Origin: Mycobacterium sp. 852002-51057_SCH5723018
GTDB taxonomy: Bacteria; Actinomycetota; Actinomycetes; Mycobacteriales; Mycobacteriaceae
Reading direction: 5' to 3'
NCBI RefSeq assembly: GCF_001667035.1
Contig: NZ_LZIR01000110.1
Location: 1 to 32,034 of the forward strand
Length of the DNA: 32,034 bases
Shown: one piece after another, positions 1 to 7,952 of the stretch
How positions within the stretch are numbered: the first letter of the stretch is position 1
How the letters are laid out: each line of letters starts with the position of its first letter
Program-made: the position numbers and the translations under genes
Notes under the pieces: model-generated
The model's input: the letters and a program-made list of their open reading frames with translations, nothing else
The model's database searches: none
Told to the model about the DNA's origin: nothing

Positions 1-659
1 ACGAATTGCGCACCCCGCTCGCCGCGATCCGCGGCTACACCGAACTCACCCAGCGGATGGGCGACGACCGCGAGGCGGTGGCGCACGCGATGAGCCGGGT
101 GGCGTCGGAGACCCAGCGGATCACGCGCCTCGTCGAAGACCTGCTGCTGCTGGCCCGCCTGGACTCCGGCCGGCCGCTGGAACGCGAACCGGTGGACCTG
201 TCTCGCCTCGCGGTCGACGCCGTCAGCGACGCCCACGTCGCCGGGCCCGACCACCAGTGGGAGCTCGACCTGCCCGAGGAGCCCGTCGTCGTCACCGGTG
301 ATGCGGCGCGGCTGCACCAGGTGCTGACGAACCTGCTCGCCAACGCCCGGGTGCACACCGCCGCCGGCACCGTGGTGACCACGCGGTTGAGCGCCGAGCC
401 GACGCACACGCTGCTTCAGGTGATCGACAACGGCCCCGGCATTCCTCCGGCACTGCAGTCCGAGGTTTTCGAGCGATTCGCGCGCGGCGATTCGTCGCGG
501 TCCCGCAAGGGCGGCAGCACCGGGCTGGGCCTCGCGATCGTCTCCGCCGTCGTCAAGGCGCACAACGGGATCATCACGGTGGACAGCTCACCGGGCCGCA
601 CCGAGTTCACGGTGCGGTTGCCACTCAACGGGTGGCAACCGCCCGCAAGCACTTCTTAG
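1..659 (+). CDS. tcrY: Sensor histidine kinase TcrY, C-terminal part (5' end outside window)
   Basis: This is the cytoplasmic kinase core of a membrane sensor kinase that phosphorylates its partner response regulator. The frame is open from the left edge. It begins with ELRTP of the H-box, and bases 1-2 (ac) fit the end of the phospho-accepting His codon. Then follow the dimerisation helices, an N-box (LHQVLTNLLANAR, about residues 100-112 of the visible part), the G1 box DNGPGIP, the F box FERFARGD and the G2 box GSTGLGLAI, so the ATPase domain is complete. The sensor domain, membrane segments and HAMP domain are out of view. The assignment to TcrY (Rv3764c) rests on convergent lpqH and then an Rv3762c homologue, the M. 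tuberculosis order. The gene ends 9 bp before the lpqH stop. Another histidine kinase of the same class is the alternative if the synteny is misleading. Confidence 0.85.
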   Translation, partial: ELRTPLAAIRGYTELTQRMGDDREAVAHAMSRVASETQRITRLVEDLLLLARLDSGRPLEREPVDLSRLAVDAVSDAHVAGPDHQWELDLPEEPVVVTGDAARLHQVLTNLLANARVHTAAGTVVTTRLSAEPTHTLLQVIDNGPGIPPALQSEVFERFARGDSSRSRKGGSTGLGLAIVSAVVKAHNGIITVDSSPGRTEFTVRLPLNGWQPPASTS

Positions 660-668
660 ATCACAGAG

Positions 669-1136
669 TTATGAGCAAGTCGCGTCGATTTCGAACGGCT
701 TGTTCACCTGCTGCGTCGGGTTCGCCATGTCGACGCCGCTGGCGGTGCCGGTGACCTTGTAGGTGTTGCCGTCCTTGGTCGCCGAGGCGTTACCCTGACT
801 CCCCTGGGCGTACTGCAGGGTCACGCCGTTGACGTTGCCGAGTTGGACGGCCTTCACCGTGGGCGGGCTGGCGTCTCCGAGCACGACGCTGATCCCGGTG
901 GTGTTCCCACCGACCGCAATGGAGACATTGCCGCCAGCCTTGCTGCAGATGGTGGTGCCCTGGACGTTCTGGTCCTTGCCGTCGATGATGACCTTCGACG
1001 CGTTGTTGCCGCCGACCGACACGGAGCCTCCTGGCACCGAGGTCGAAACGCCACTCGACTTGTTGCTCGAACACCCCGATATCCCGGCAACCAGAATTGC
1101 CGCTCCAGCTGCCGCGACCGTCAGTCCACGCTTCAC
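669..1136 (-). CDS. lpqH: 19-kDa lipoprotein antigen LpqH
   Basis: A 155-aa secreted lipoprotein, the mycobacterial 19-kDa antigen known as a TLR2 agonist. The GTG start at 1136 gives VKRGLTVAAAG and a hydrophobic signal with the lipobox ISGC, making Cys22 the lipidated residue. A Ser/Gly-rich linker follows, then the conserved body with VIIDGKDQNVQGT, LGNVNGVTL, GNASATKDG, GVDMANP and FEIDATCS at the C-terminus. The frame stays open upstream to 1439, but GTG 1136 has a GGAGAA ribosome site and matches the known N-terminus. Cysteines in TTICS and TCS fit the family disulphide. The linker (SSGVSTSVPGGSVSVGG) differs from the Thr/Ala-rich linker I remember from M. tuberculosis, so this is a species variant. 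It converges with tcrY and diverges from the alkylsulfatase gene. Confidence 0.96.
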   Translation of the reverse strand: MKRGLTVAAAGAAILVAGISGCSSNKSSGVSTSVPGGSVSVGGNNASKVIIDGKDQNVQGTTICSKAGGNVSIAVGGNTTGISVVLGDASPPTVKAVQLGNVNGVTLQYAQGSQGNASATKDGNTYKVTGTASGVDMANPTQQVNKPFEIDATCS

Positions 1137-1189
1137 CTGTTCTCCTTTGCCCGATTTTTGCGGTCCTCGGCATTGAGGGCCGTCACGGC

Positions 1190-1195
1190 AGTATG
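1190..1195 (-). promoter_or_regulatory. Possible -10 element for lpqH
   Basis: Read on the minus strand this is CATACT, close to the mycobacterial TANNNT -10 consensus. It would start transcription near 1183 and give a leader of about 46 nt before GTG 1136. I see no convincing -35 at 17-19 bp upstream. Confidence 0.3.
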
Positions 1196-1272
1196 CGTGT
1201 TTGCCGGACCGCGCACGACAGGTTCGATGAAAATTCTTTCCGAACGCTGGGAGCCGCATCGGTGGCAATGTA

Positions 1273-3153
1273 TTGGCGGTGCAACACAAACCCCCCACCG
1301 CGGTCATCGAGTCCGCGCATCGCGACCTCGTCCTGCCCCTGCATGACACGGCGGATTTCGACAATGCCGATCGTGGATTCATCGCCGCCCTGTCCCCGTG
1401 CGTCATCAAAGCGACCGACGGCCGCGTCGTCTGGGACAACGACGGCTACTCCTTCCTCGGCGGCGCCGCGCCGCCGTCGGTCCACCCGAGCCTGTGGCGG
1501 CAGTCGACCCTGGCCGCCAAGCAAGGTCTCTACGAGGTGGTGCCGGGCATCTATCAGGTTCGCGGCCTGGACATCTCGAACATCACCTTCGTCGAGGGCG
1601 ACACCGGCGTCATCGTCATCGATCCGCTGATTTCCACCGAGGTAGCGGCCGCGGCGCTGAGCCTCTATCGCGCCCACCGCGGCGGTGAACGCCCCGTGGT
1701 CGCGGTGATCTACACCCACAGCCACGTCGATCATTTCGGCGGCGTGCTGGGCGTCACCTCGCAGGCCGACGTGGACGGCGGCGCGGTGGCCGTACTGGCG
1801 CCGGAAGGGTTCATCGAGCACGCCGTCCAAGAGAACGTCTATGCGGGCCCGGCAATGCTGCGCCGCGCGACCTACATGTACGGCTCCATGCTGGCGCGTG
1901 GACCGCAGGGTCATGTGGGCTGCGGTCTCGGCCAGGCCACGTCCACCGGCGAGGTCGCCGTCATCGTTCCCACCGTCGTCATCCGGCAGACCGGGGAGAA
2001 GCACACCATCGACGGCGTGGAGATCGAGTTCCAGATGGCGCCCGGCACCGAGGCTCCCGCCGAAATGCACTTCTATTTCCCACGTTTCCGCGCGTTGTGC
2101 ATGGCCGAGAACGCCACCCACAACCTGCACAACCTGCTCACCCTGCGCGGCGCGCTGGTGCGTGACCCGCACGCTTGGTCCGGCTACCTCACCGAGGCCA
2201 TCGACACGTTCGCCGATCGCGCCGACGTGGTCTTCGCCTCCCACCACTGGCCCACCTGGGGCCGGGACAGCATCGTCGAATACCTGTCGCTGCAACGGGA
2301 TTTGTACGCCTACCTGCACGATCAGACGCTTCGCCTGCTCAACCAGGGTAATACCGGGGTGGAGATCGCCGAGATGTTCCAGATGCCGCCCGCGCTGGAC
2401 CGGGCCTGGCACACCCACGGGTACTACGGTTCGGTCAGCCACAACGTGAAGGCGGTCTACCAGCGCTACATGGGGTGGTTCGATGGCAACCCGGCCCGGC
2501 TGTGGCCCCATCCCCCGGAGGTTCTCGGCCCGCGCTACGTCGACGCGATGGGCGGCATCGACCGGGTCGTCGACCTCGCCCAGGACGCCTTCGACGCTGG
2601 CGACTTCCGTTGGGCGGCAACGCTATTGGACCACGCGGTCTTCACCGACAGCGAACACGGCGCCGCCCGCGCGCTGTATGCCGACACGCTGGAGCAGCTC
2701 GCCTACGGTGCCGAGAACGCGACGTGGCGGAACTTCTTCATGAGCGGGGCCACCGAATTGCGCGACGGAAACTTCGGCACCGCGGGCCAGGTCGCCTCGC
2801 CGACGATGCTTGCCCAGCTGACGCTGGAGCAGATCTTCGACAGCCTGGCCATCCGGGTCAACGGCCCGCGCAGCTGGGACCTCGACGTCGCCACCGACAT
2901 CACGTTCGCCGATGCGTCGACCAACTACCGGCTCACCCTGCGCAACGGCGTGCTCGTCTACCGCAAGGTGGCCGCCGACCCCGCGACGGCGACCGTTACG
3001 GTCAAGCTGGACAGCAAGTTTCGCCTGCTCGCCATGGCAGTGGGCGACTTCACCTCACCGGGGCTGGAACTATCTGGTGACCAGTCGGCTCTGCAGGCCT
3101 TCCTCGGTGCGCTCGATCAACCCGACCCCAACTTCAACATCGTCACGCCGTAG
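1273..3153 (+). CDS. Alkyl sulfatase-like metallo-hydrolase (Rv3762c homologue)
   Basis: A 626-aa protein, the length I remember for M. tuberculosis Rv3762c. It has the three parts of SdsA1/BDS1-type alkylsulfatases. The first is a metallo-beta-lactamase domain with the zinc motif THSHVDH at about residues 147-153, further ligand-like residues in AENATHNLHNL (about 276-286) and an ASHHWPTWGRD motif. The second is the dimerisation domain, including RYMGWFDGNPARLWPHPPE. The third is a C-terminal SCP2-like domain (about 500-626, VNGPRSWDLDV ... YRLTLRNGVLVYRK). Family members remove sulfate from alkyl sulfates; the substrate here is unknown. The start is uncertain: TTG 1273 is the longest, GTG 1279 is close by, and no strong ribosome site decides. 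There is no clear secretion signal. It ends 20 bp before the convergent oxidoreductase gene. Confidence 0.92.
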   Translation: MAVQHKPPTAVIESAHRDLVLPLHDTADFDNADRGFIAALSPCVIKATDGRVVWDNDGYSFLGGAAPPSVHPSLWRQSTLAAKQGLYEVVPGIYQVRGLDISNITFVEGDTGVIVIDPLISTEVAAAALSLYRAHRGGERPVVAVIYTHSHVDHFGGVLGVTSQADVDGGAVAVLAPEGFIEHAVQENVYAGPAMLRRATYMYGSMLARGPQGHVGCGLGQATSTGEVAVIVPTVVIRQTGEKHTIDGVEIEFQMAPGTEAPAEMHFYFPRFRALCMAENATHNLHNLLTLRGALVRDPHAWSGYLTEAIDTFADRADVVFASHHWPTWGRDSIVEYLSLQRDLYAYLHDQTLRLLNQGNTGVEIAEMFQMPPALDRAWHTHGYYGSVSHNVKAVYQRYMGWFDGNPARLWPHPPEVLGPRYVDAMGGIDRVVDLAQDAFDAGDFRWAATLLDHAVFTDSEHGAARALYADTLEQLAYGAENATWRNFFMSGATELRDGNFGTAGQVASPTMLAQLTLEQIFDSLAIRVNGPRSWDLDVATDITFADASTNYRLTLRNGVLVYRKVAADPATATVTVKLDSKFRLLAMAVGDFTSPGLELSGDQSALQAFLGALDQPDPNFNIVTP

Positions 3154-3173
3154 CCTCACCGGCAGCCGCGGAA

Positions 3174-4148
3174 CTAACGCACGACGTCTATGACGACCTT
3201 GCCCAAAACCTTGCGCTCGGCCACGTGCCGCAGCGCCGCCGCGGTCTCCGCCAAGGGGAACCGCGCGCCGATGTAGGGACGTATCGTGCCGGCGGCGAAC
3301 ATCCGCGCCAGCTCCGCCATGTCGCGCGCGGCCTCGTCGGGACGGTCGGCCATGAAGGTACGGATCTCCATGCCGCGCACGGTTATCCCCTTGAGCAGCA
3401 CCAGGTTGAGCGGGATGGACGGGATCGTGCCGGAGGCGTAGCCGAGGGTGACGAACGTTCCGCCGCGGGACAGGCCGCGCAGCGCGGGCTCCGCGTAGGG
3501 GCCGCCGACCGGGTCGAGGACCACCCGCGCGGCGTCGCCGGTAAGCTCACGGATGCGCGCTTTGAGGTCTTCCCGGTCGTAGTCGACGGTCGCTTCGGCG
3601 CCCCGACGTCGGCACAGCTCGAGCTTTTCGGGGCTGGACGCCGCGGCGAGAACCCGGGCCTTCATGGCCGCCGCCAGATCGACCGCCGCCAGCCCCACAC
3701 CGCCGGCGGCGCCCAGCACCACCACCCAATCGCCTTGCGCCACTTGGGCGATCGAACGCAGCGCGTGATATGCGGTGCGGTAGGTGACGCCGAACGCCGC
3801 GGCCGATGCGAAGTCCGCGCCGTCGGGTATCAGCGCCACCGATCCCGCGTCGAGCACCGCCCGCTCGGCGAACGCCCCGGTCGGGGTGGTCGCAAAGACC
3901 CGCTGACCCGGACGAAAGGGGGCGCCGTCGCCGACCGCCACCACCTCGCCGGCCAGTTCGCTGCCCGGAATGAACGGCACCGGAATCTTGACCTGGTACT
4001 TGCCGGCGATCAACAGCACGTCGGGAAAGTTGACCGCCGCGGCATGCACGCGAACCACCAGCTGGCCGGGACCGGGGACGGGCTCGGCGACGTCGTCGAT
4101 CACCAAGTCTTCCGGCGTGCCGTAGGACCGGCACACGGCGGCGCGCAT
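3174..4148 (-). CDS. Zinc-independent NADPH:quinone oxidoreductase-like protein (MDR family)
   Basis: A 324-aa medium-chain dehydrogenase/reductase. The GroES-like N-terminal domain contains HAAAVNFPDVLLIAGKYQ and the PGSELAGEV signature (about residues 61-69). The Rossmann nucleotide motif GAAGGVGLAAVDLA is at about 146-159. The cysteine ligands of zinc alcohol dehydrogenases are absent, as in quinone oxidoreductase and enoyl reductase types. Start: ATG 4148 overlaps the TetR stop by one base (TGATG), which favours translational coupling; a TTG one codon earlier is less likely. It is the last gene of the minus-strand operon that begins at about 7904. FadB4-type proteins are the nearest I recall. 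In this context it could reduce an enone, enoyl-CoA or quinone intermediate, but the substrate is inferred only. Confidence 0.88.
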   Translation of the reverse strand: MRAAVCRSYGTPEDLVIDDVAEPVPGPGQLVVRVHAAAVNFPDVLLIAGKYQVKIPVPFIPGSELAGEVVAVGDGAPFRPGQRVFATTPTGAFAERAVLDAGSVALIPDGADFASAAAFGVTYRTAYHALRSIAQVAQGDWVVVLGAAGGVGLAAVDLAAAMKARVLAAASSPEKLELCRRRGAEATVDYDREDLKARIRELTGDAARVVLDPVGGPYAEPALRGLSRGGTFVTLGYASGTIPSIPLNLVLLKGITVRGMEIRTFMADRPDEAARDMAELARMFAAGTIRPYIGARFPLAETAAALRHVAERKVLGKVVIDVVR

Positions 4149-4747
4149 CAACTGACCCCCAGCCCATTCAGACAGAACCGCACCACGTGCGCGATGTCGT
4201 CGGGCCCGGGCCGGTCGGCCGAACCCATGTAGCGCCGCATGGTTGCCGCCGTGCAGCAGAACACCGCCTCGACGTCGCGCTCGACGTCGGTGCTGTCCAG
4301 CTCGGTAATGGGTTCGATCAGCAGATCCCGCAGCGGCCGCATCATTTCCTGATCGGCCGCGCGCCAGTTGGTGCCCGCCGACATCTGACCCGCCGCCGCG
4401 CGGCTCTTGCTCCTCAGGTGCGGCTCGGCGACCTGTGCCAGCGTGCCCTCGATCCAGCGCGCGATCTTGTCGCGCGGCTGGGACTCCTTGGCCATCTGAT
4501 GCTGAAGGTAGGACACCACGATCGCCACCCCGCGTTCCATCACCGCCAGGATGAGATCGTCCTTGCCGGCGAAATACCGGTAGAACGCCTTGTTCGACGA
4601 GCCGGCCTCCGCGACGATATCGCTGACGCGAGGCGGGTCGGGCGCGACCCGTTCCATCACCCGCACCGCGGCCGCCAGAATGCGTTCCACCTCCTCGGTG
4701 GCATCGCGCTGGCGTTCGTCGAGCGCCCGCTCGACGGCCGCGGTCAC
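4148..4747 (-). CDS. TetR-family transcriptional regulator
   Basis: A 199-aa regulator starting at GTG 4747 (VTAAVERALDERQRD), 4 bp after the acyl-CoA dehydrogenase stop. The frame stays open much further upstream, but that part lies over the dehydrogenase gene and reads as its shadow. The N-terminal three-helix DNA-binding domain has the TetR signature VSDIVAEAGSSNKAFYRYFAGKDDLI (about residues 41-66). The rest is a ligand-binding helical domain with no recognisable specificity. A TetR gene lying inside a catabolic operon suggests local autoregulation. The perfect inverted repeat at 7920-7934, at the head of the same operon, is a plausible operator. Confidence 0.9.
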   Translation of the reverse strand: MTAAVERALDERQRDATEEVERILAAAVRVMERVAPDPPRVSDIVAEAGSSNKAFYRYFAGKDDLILAVMERGVAIVVSYLQHQMAKESQPRDKIARWIEGTLAQVAEPHLRSKSRAAAGQMSAGTNWRAADQEMMRPLRDLLIEPITELDSTDVERDVEAVFCCTAATMRRYMGSADRPGPDDIAHVVRFCLNGLGVS

Positions 4748-4751
4748 CCTG

Positions 4752-6035
4752 CTACTGGTCAACGAGGTCGCCGTACTTGGCGCGGGCGGCTTCGCGGCGG
4801 ACATCGAGCATTTCGCTGGGCCAGTCACCTTCTTCGGCGTCGTAGCCCTTGAGCAGCATCCGGGCCAGGTTGACCTTGTGCGCCTCGGTGGGACCGTCGG
4901 CCAGACCCAGCGCGATACCGCCGAGCAGCACGTTGACCAGCGGCAGCTGATCGGTGAGCCCGAGCGCGCCATGCACCTGGATCGCCCGCAGCGCAATGGA
5001 TTTGAGGACCTGGGACGCCAGGATCTTGCATGCGGCGATTTCGGCGCGGGCGGCGCCTTCGTCGCCGTTGTCGATCAGCCATGCGGCGTGCAGCACGGTC
5101 AGCCGGAACGGTATCAACTCGGTGTAGGAGTCGGCCACGAACTCCTGCACCAGCTGCTTGTCGGCCAGCGAACTGCCTTGGGTGAAGCGGCTTTTGGCGC
5201 GGCGCGACATCATCTCGACGGCGCGCTGCGCCATACCGATGGAGCGCATCGCGTGATGCAGTCGGCCTCCGGCCAGCCGCGTCTGCAGGATCAGGAAGCC
5301 CTGGCCGGGCTCCCCAAGCAGCCCGTCCGACGACACCCGCACCCCGTCGTAGCGGACCAGGGAATGACCCGGCTCGTGCGGGTCAGCGCCCACCAGGTGG
5401 TGGTTGGCTTCCAGGATCAGCCCCTCGGTGCCGGCGGGTACCAGGAACGTCGAGGCACCGCGATGGACGGGCACGTCCGGATCGGTGATCGCGACCACGA
5501 TGAAGAACGACGCGACAGCGGCATTGGAAGAGAAGTACTTTCGCCCGGTGATCACCCAGTCGTCCCCGTCGCGGACCGCCCGGGTGGTGAAGACCCGCGG
5601 ATCCGCGCCGCCCTGCGGCTCGGTCATCGAGAAGCACGAGAAGATCTCGCCGGACAGCAGCCCGGACAGGTAGCGGTCCTTCTGGTCCTGGGTGCCGAAG
5701 CGGGCGATGATCTCCGCGTTGCCGGTGTCAGGCGCCTGCGTGCCGAACACGATCGGCGCCCACGGGCTACGGCCCAGGATCTCGTTGATCAGCGTCAGCT
5801 TGACCGCGCCGAAGCCCTGCCCGCCCAGTTCCGGGCCCAGATGCGGCGCCCACAGGCCTTGGTCGCGGACCTGCTGCTTGAGCGGGTCGACGATCCGGCG
5901 CCGCTCGTCGTTGAGCGGCAGGAACTCGCAGCCCGGGAACAACACCTCGAGCGGTTCGACCTCCTCGCGCACGAACTCGCGGATCCAGTCCAGCTTCTTT
6001 TCGAACTCCGGCTCGGTGGAGAAGTCCCAAGACAT
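4752..6035 (-). CDS. Acyl-CoA dehydrogenase (ACAD10/11-like)
   Basis: A 427-aa flavoprotein of the acyl-CoA dehydrogenase superfamily. The N-terminal helical domain includes LGGQGFGAVKLTLINE. The middle beta domain has the FAD/substrate motifs CFSMTEPQGGADP and DWVITGRKYFSSNAAVA. The C-terminal helical domain ends with QVHGALGLTDQLPLVNVLLG and DGPTEAHKVNLARMLL. The length and the C-terminal pattern resemble the ACAD10/ACAD11 group rather than short fatty-acid enzymes. It follows the SDR gene by 62 bp and precedes the tetR gene by 4 bp. A kinase of the aminoglycoside phosphotransferase fold is encoded in the same operon; human ACAD10/11 fuse those two activities. The catalytic base cannot be assigned without alignment. 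Confidence 0.92.
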   Translation of the reverse strand: MSWDFSTEPEFEKKLDWIREFVREEVEPLEVLFPGCEFLPLNDERRRIVDPLKQQVRDQGLWAPHLGPELGGQGFGAVKLTLINEILGRSPWAPIVFGTQAPDTGNAEIIARFGTQDQKDRYLSGLLSGEIFSCFSMTEPQGGADPRVFTTRAVRDGDDWVITGRKYFSSNAAVASFFIVVAITDPDVPVHRGASTFLVPAGTEGLILEANHHLVGADPHEPGHSLVRYDGVRVSSDGLLGEPGQGFLILQTRLAGGRLHHAMRSIGMAQRAVEMMSRRAKSRFTQGSSLADKQLVQEFVADSYTELIPFRLTVLHAAWLIDNGDEGAARAEIAACKILASQVLKSIALRAIQVHGALGLTDQLPLVNVLLGGIALGLADGPTEAHKVNLARMLLKGYDAEEGDWPSEMLDVRREAARAKYGDLVDQ

Positions 6036-6057
6036 TCGATGTTCCTACCTTCCACTA

Positions 6058-6103
6058 GGTGGCGACCCGCCACGTCGCTTGGTGGCGACCCGCTGCGTCA
6101 AGG
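6058..6103 (+). repeat. Imperfect 23-bp tandem duplication between SDR and acyl-CoA dehydrogenase genes
   Basis: Two adjacent 23-bp units (6058-6080 and 6081-6103) both begin GGTGGCGACCCGC and diverge over their last part. The second covers the SDR stop codon (TGA at 6100-6098 on the minus strand). The run GGCGACCCGCTGCG (6083-6096) is also found, as its reverse complement, in the 57-bp repeats at 16609-16739, so this may be a trace of the same repeat family. Confidence 0.6.
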
Positions 6104-6862
6104 GATGCCACCGTCGGCGCGCAAGATGGAGCCGGTGGTGAAACTGGACGCGTCGGAAGCCAAAAACAATGCGGCGCCGATGATTTCACGCGGGTCTCCG
6201 GCACGCTGCAAAAAGAGGTGACCGAAGGCGTTGGTGTCGGCGTTCTCCAGACCCCACGCCTTGCTGACGTCGGTCAGGTAGGGTCCGGCCATCAGCGTGT
6301 TGACCCGAACGGCCGGCCCGAACGCCTGTGCCAGCCCTTCGGTCATCGCGTTGAGTCCGGCCTTGGCCGCGGCGTAGGGAACGATGCCGCCGTTGGGACG
6401 CAGTGACCCGGACGAGCTCACATTGATGATGGAGCCGCGACCGGAGGCCACCATCCGCTCGCCGATCAATGCCGATAACCGGAAGGGCCCCTTGAGGTTC
6501 AGGTTGACCACCGCGTCGAACAGCTTCTCGGTGACGTCGGTGAGCTTGTCGTAGAGCGGCGACATGCCCGCGTTGTTGATCAACGTGTCGACCTTGCCGA
6601 ATCGGGCGTAGGTCGCGTCCACCAATCCGCCGAGTTGCTCCCAGCGTCCCACGTGCACCTGATACGGCAAGGCCGAGCGGCCTGTCTCGGCCTCGATCTC
6701 CTTGGCGGTGCTCACGCAGTTGTCGAAGTTGCGGCTGGCGATCACCACGTCGGCGCCGCAGCGCGCGGCACCGAACGCCATTTCGCGGCCCAGGCCGCGG
6801 CTGCCGCCGGTAATCAGCACGACGCGGTCGGTGAGGTCGAAAAGCTCGTCGGCGTAACCCAT
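6098..6862 (-). CDS. Short-chain dehydrogenase/reductase (SDR)
   Basis: A 254-aa classical SDR. The NAD(P)-binding motif TGGSRGLG is at about residues 18-25, NNAG at 96-99, a catalytic Ser in INVSSSGS (about 146-153) and the YAAAK catalytic pair at 163-167. It ends with the usual C-terminal pattern FTTGSILRADGG. The start ATG is at 6862, one base after the stop of the upstream kinase gene, so the two are surely co-transcribed and probably translationally coupled. In the operon context it could oxidise or reduce a hydroxyacyl or ketoacyl intermediate; the sequence does not give the substrate. Confidence 0.92.
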   Translation of the reverse strand: MGYADELFDLTDRVVLITGGSRGLGREMAFGAARCGADVVIASRNFDNCVSTAKEIEAETGRSALPYQVHVGRWEQLGGLVDATYARFGKVDTLINNAGMSPLYDKLTDVTEKLFDAVVNLNLKGPFRLSALIGERMVASGRGSIINVSSSGSLRPNGGIVPYAAAKAGLNAMTEGLAQAFGPAVRVNTLMAGPYLTDVSKAWGLENADTNAFGHLFLQRAGDPREIIGAALFLASDASSFTTGSILRADGGIP

Positions 6863-6863
6863 T

Positions 6864-7904
6864 TCAGCGTGTACTTGCCAGCTCGGCCGCCGTGGCGATC
6901 AGCTGCGGGATCATCGCCCCGAAGGTTTCGGTGATCTTGGGGTCCACCTTCTCGGTGCGCACCCCGGCGGCGTAGGTCTTCTCCAGCACGATCCCCAGCT
7001 TCCAGTTGGCCAGCACGAGGTAGTAGTCGATGTTCTCGGTGGAAAGCCCGCTGACCTTTTCGTAGTGCTCGAGCAGCTCGCTGCGGGTCGGCATGCCGCG
7101 CATGTCCAGGTAGAACCCGTCGGCGCGCGGCTCCTCGCCGTCGTAACCCAGCAGCGCCCAGGCGAGATCCAGCAGCGGATCTCCGACCGTCGTCATCTCC
7201 CAATCCACGATGGCGGCCAACCGAGCCGGCTCCCCGTGCGCGAACATCACGTTGGCGAACTGGTAGTCGCCGTGCATGATGCCGGGCTGGTACTGGGCGG
7301 GCCGGTTGTTGCGCAGCCAGTCGGCGGCCTCGTTCAGGCCGGGAAGCTCGCGCACCTTGTAGGCGTCGAGAAACTTCAGCCAGCGGTCGACCTGTCGTTC
7401 GTGGAACCCGTCGGGCCGGCCGAACCCCTCGAGCCCGTGGCCGCGCCAGTCCACCCGGCCCAGCTTGGCCGCGCCCTCGATCAATTGGAACGCCAGCCCG
7501 CGCCGCGCGTGCAGGTCGGTGTCGAACGGCGCCTGCCACCCGCCGTCCATCGGGCTCCACCCGTCGATCGCCTGCATTACGTAGAACGGCATGCCCAGCA
7601 CCGTGCCGGTGTCGTCGGCGGCGATCAGCGCCGCGTGCGGGACGTCGGTGCCCGACAGCGCCCGCACCAGCCGGATCTCGCGCAGCAGGCCATCGATGCG
7701 AGCCGCGTCGGCGCGCGCTCCGGGCATGCGCAGCACCATGCGCATGCCGCCCCGCTCGATCAGATAGAGGGTGTTCTGCGAACCACCCTTGAGCTGTTGC
7801 AGCACCGGTTGTTCGCCGCCGCCCGGTGCGCTGTTCGCATCGAGCCAGCGGGCAAGGACGCGCGCGTCCAGTTGGGTTTCGCCGACGCTCGTCATTGTGC
7901 ACAC
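6864..7904 (-). CDS. Aminoglycoside phosphotransferase-fold kinase (ACAD10/11 N-domain-like)
   Basis: A 346-aa protein of the APH/choline-kinase fold. The N-lobe glycine-rich segment is LKGGSQNTLYLI (about residues 38-49), the catalytic loop HGDYQFANV (211-219) and the metal-binding segment DWEMTTVGDPLLDLAWALLGYD (about 234-255). Such proteins in actinobacteria are often mislabelled as acyl-CoA dehydrogenases (FadE36) because their relatives are fused to ACAD domains in ACAD10/11. Relatives acting on CoA esters phosphorylate a 4-hydroxyacyl group. GTG 7904 (VCTMTSV) has GGAG six bases upstream; ATG 7895 is an alternative. It is the first gene of the minus-strand operon and has a second copy of the family, on the other strand, at 9356-10408. 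Confidence 0.88.
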   Translation of the reverse strand: MCTMTSVGETQLDARVLARWLDANSAPGGGEQPVLQQLKGGSQNTLYLIERGGMRMVLRMPGARADAARIDGLLREIRLVRALSGTDVPHAALIAADDTGTVLGMPFYVMQAIDGWSPMDGGWQAPFDTDLHARRGLAFQLIEGAAKLGRVDWRGHGLEGFGRPDGFHERQVDRWLKFLDAYKVRELPGLNEAADWLRNNRPAQYQPGIMHGDYQFANVMFAHGEPARLAAIVDWEMTTVGDPLLDLAWALLGYDGEEPRADGFYLDMRGMPTRSELLEHYEKVSGLSTENIDYYLVLANWKLGIVLEKTYAAGVRTEKVDPKITETFGAMIPQLIATAAELASTR

Positions 7905-7919
7905 CCCGATCTCCGTATG

Positions 7920-7934
7920 GAGAATAGCATTCTC
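7920..7934. promoter_or_regulatory. Perfect inverted repeat, candidate operator of the kinase-SDR-ACAD-TetR operon
   Basis: GAGAAT-AGC-ATTCTC is a perfect 6+3+6 inverted repeat just upstream of the operon's first start codon. On the minus strand it contains TATTCT, a possible -10, so a bound repressor would block transcription. A TetR gene is the fourth gene of the operon. The palindrome is seen directly; its use by that TetR is inferred. Confidence 0.6.
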
Positions 7935-7952
7935 GGGCTGCTTTGCTAGTTC

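Noticed and set aside
4590..6221. 543-codon plus-strand frame
   Set aside because: It is antisense to the TetR and acyl-CoA dehydrogenase genes, with shadow-type composition.
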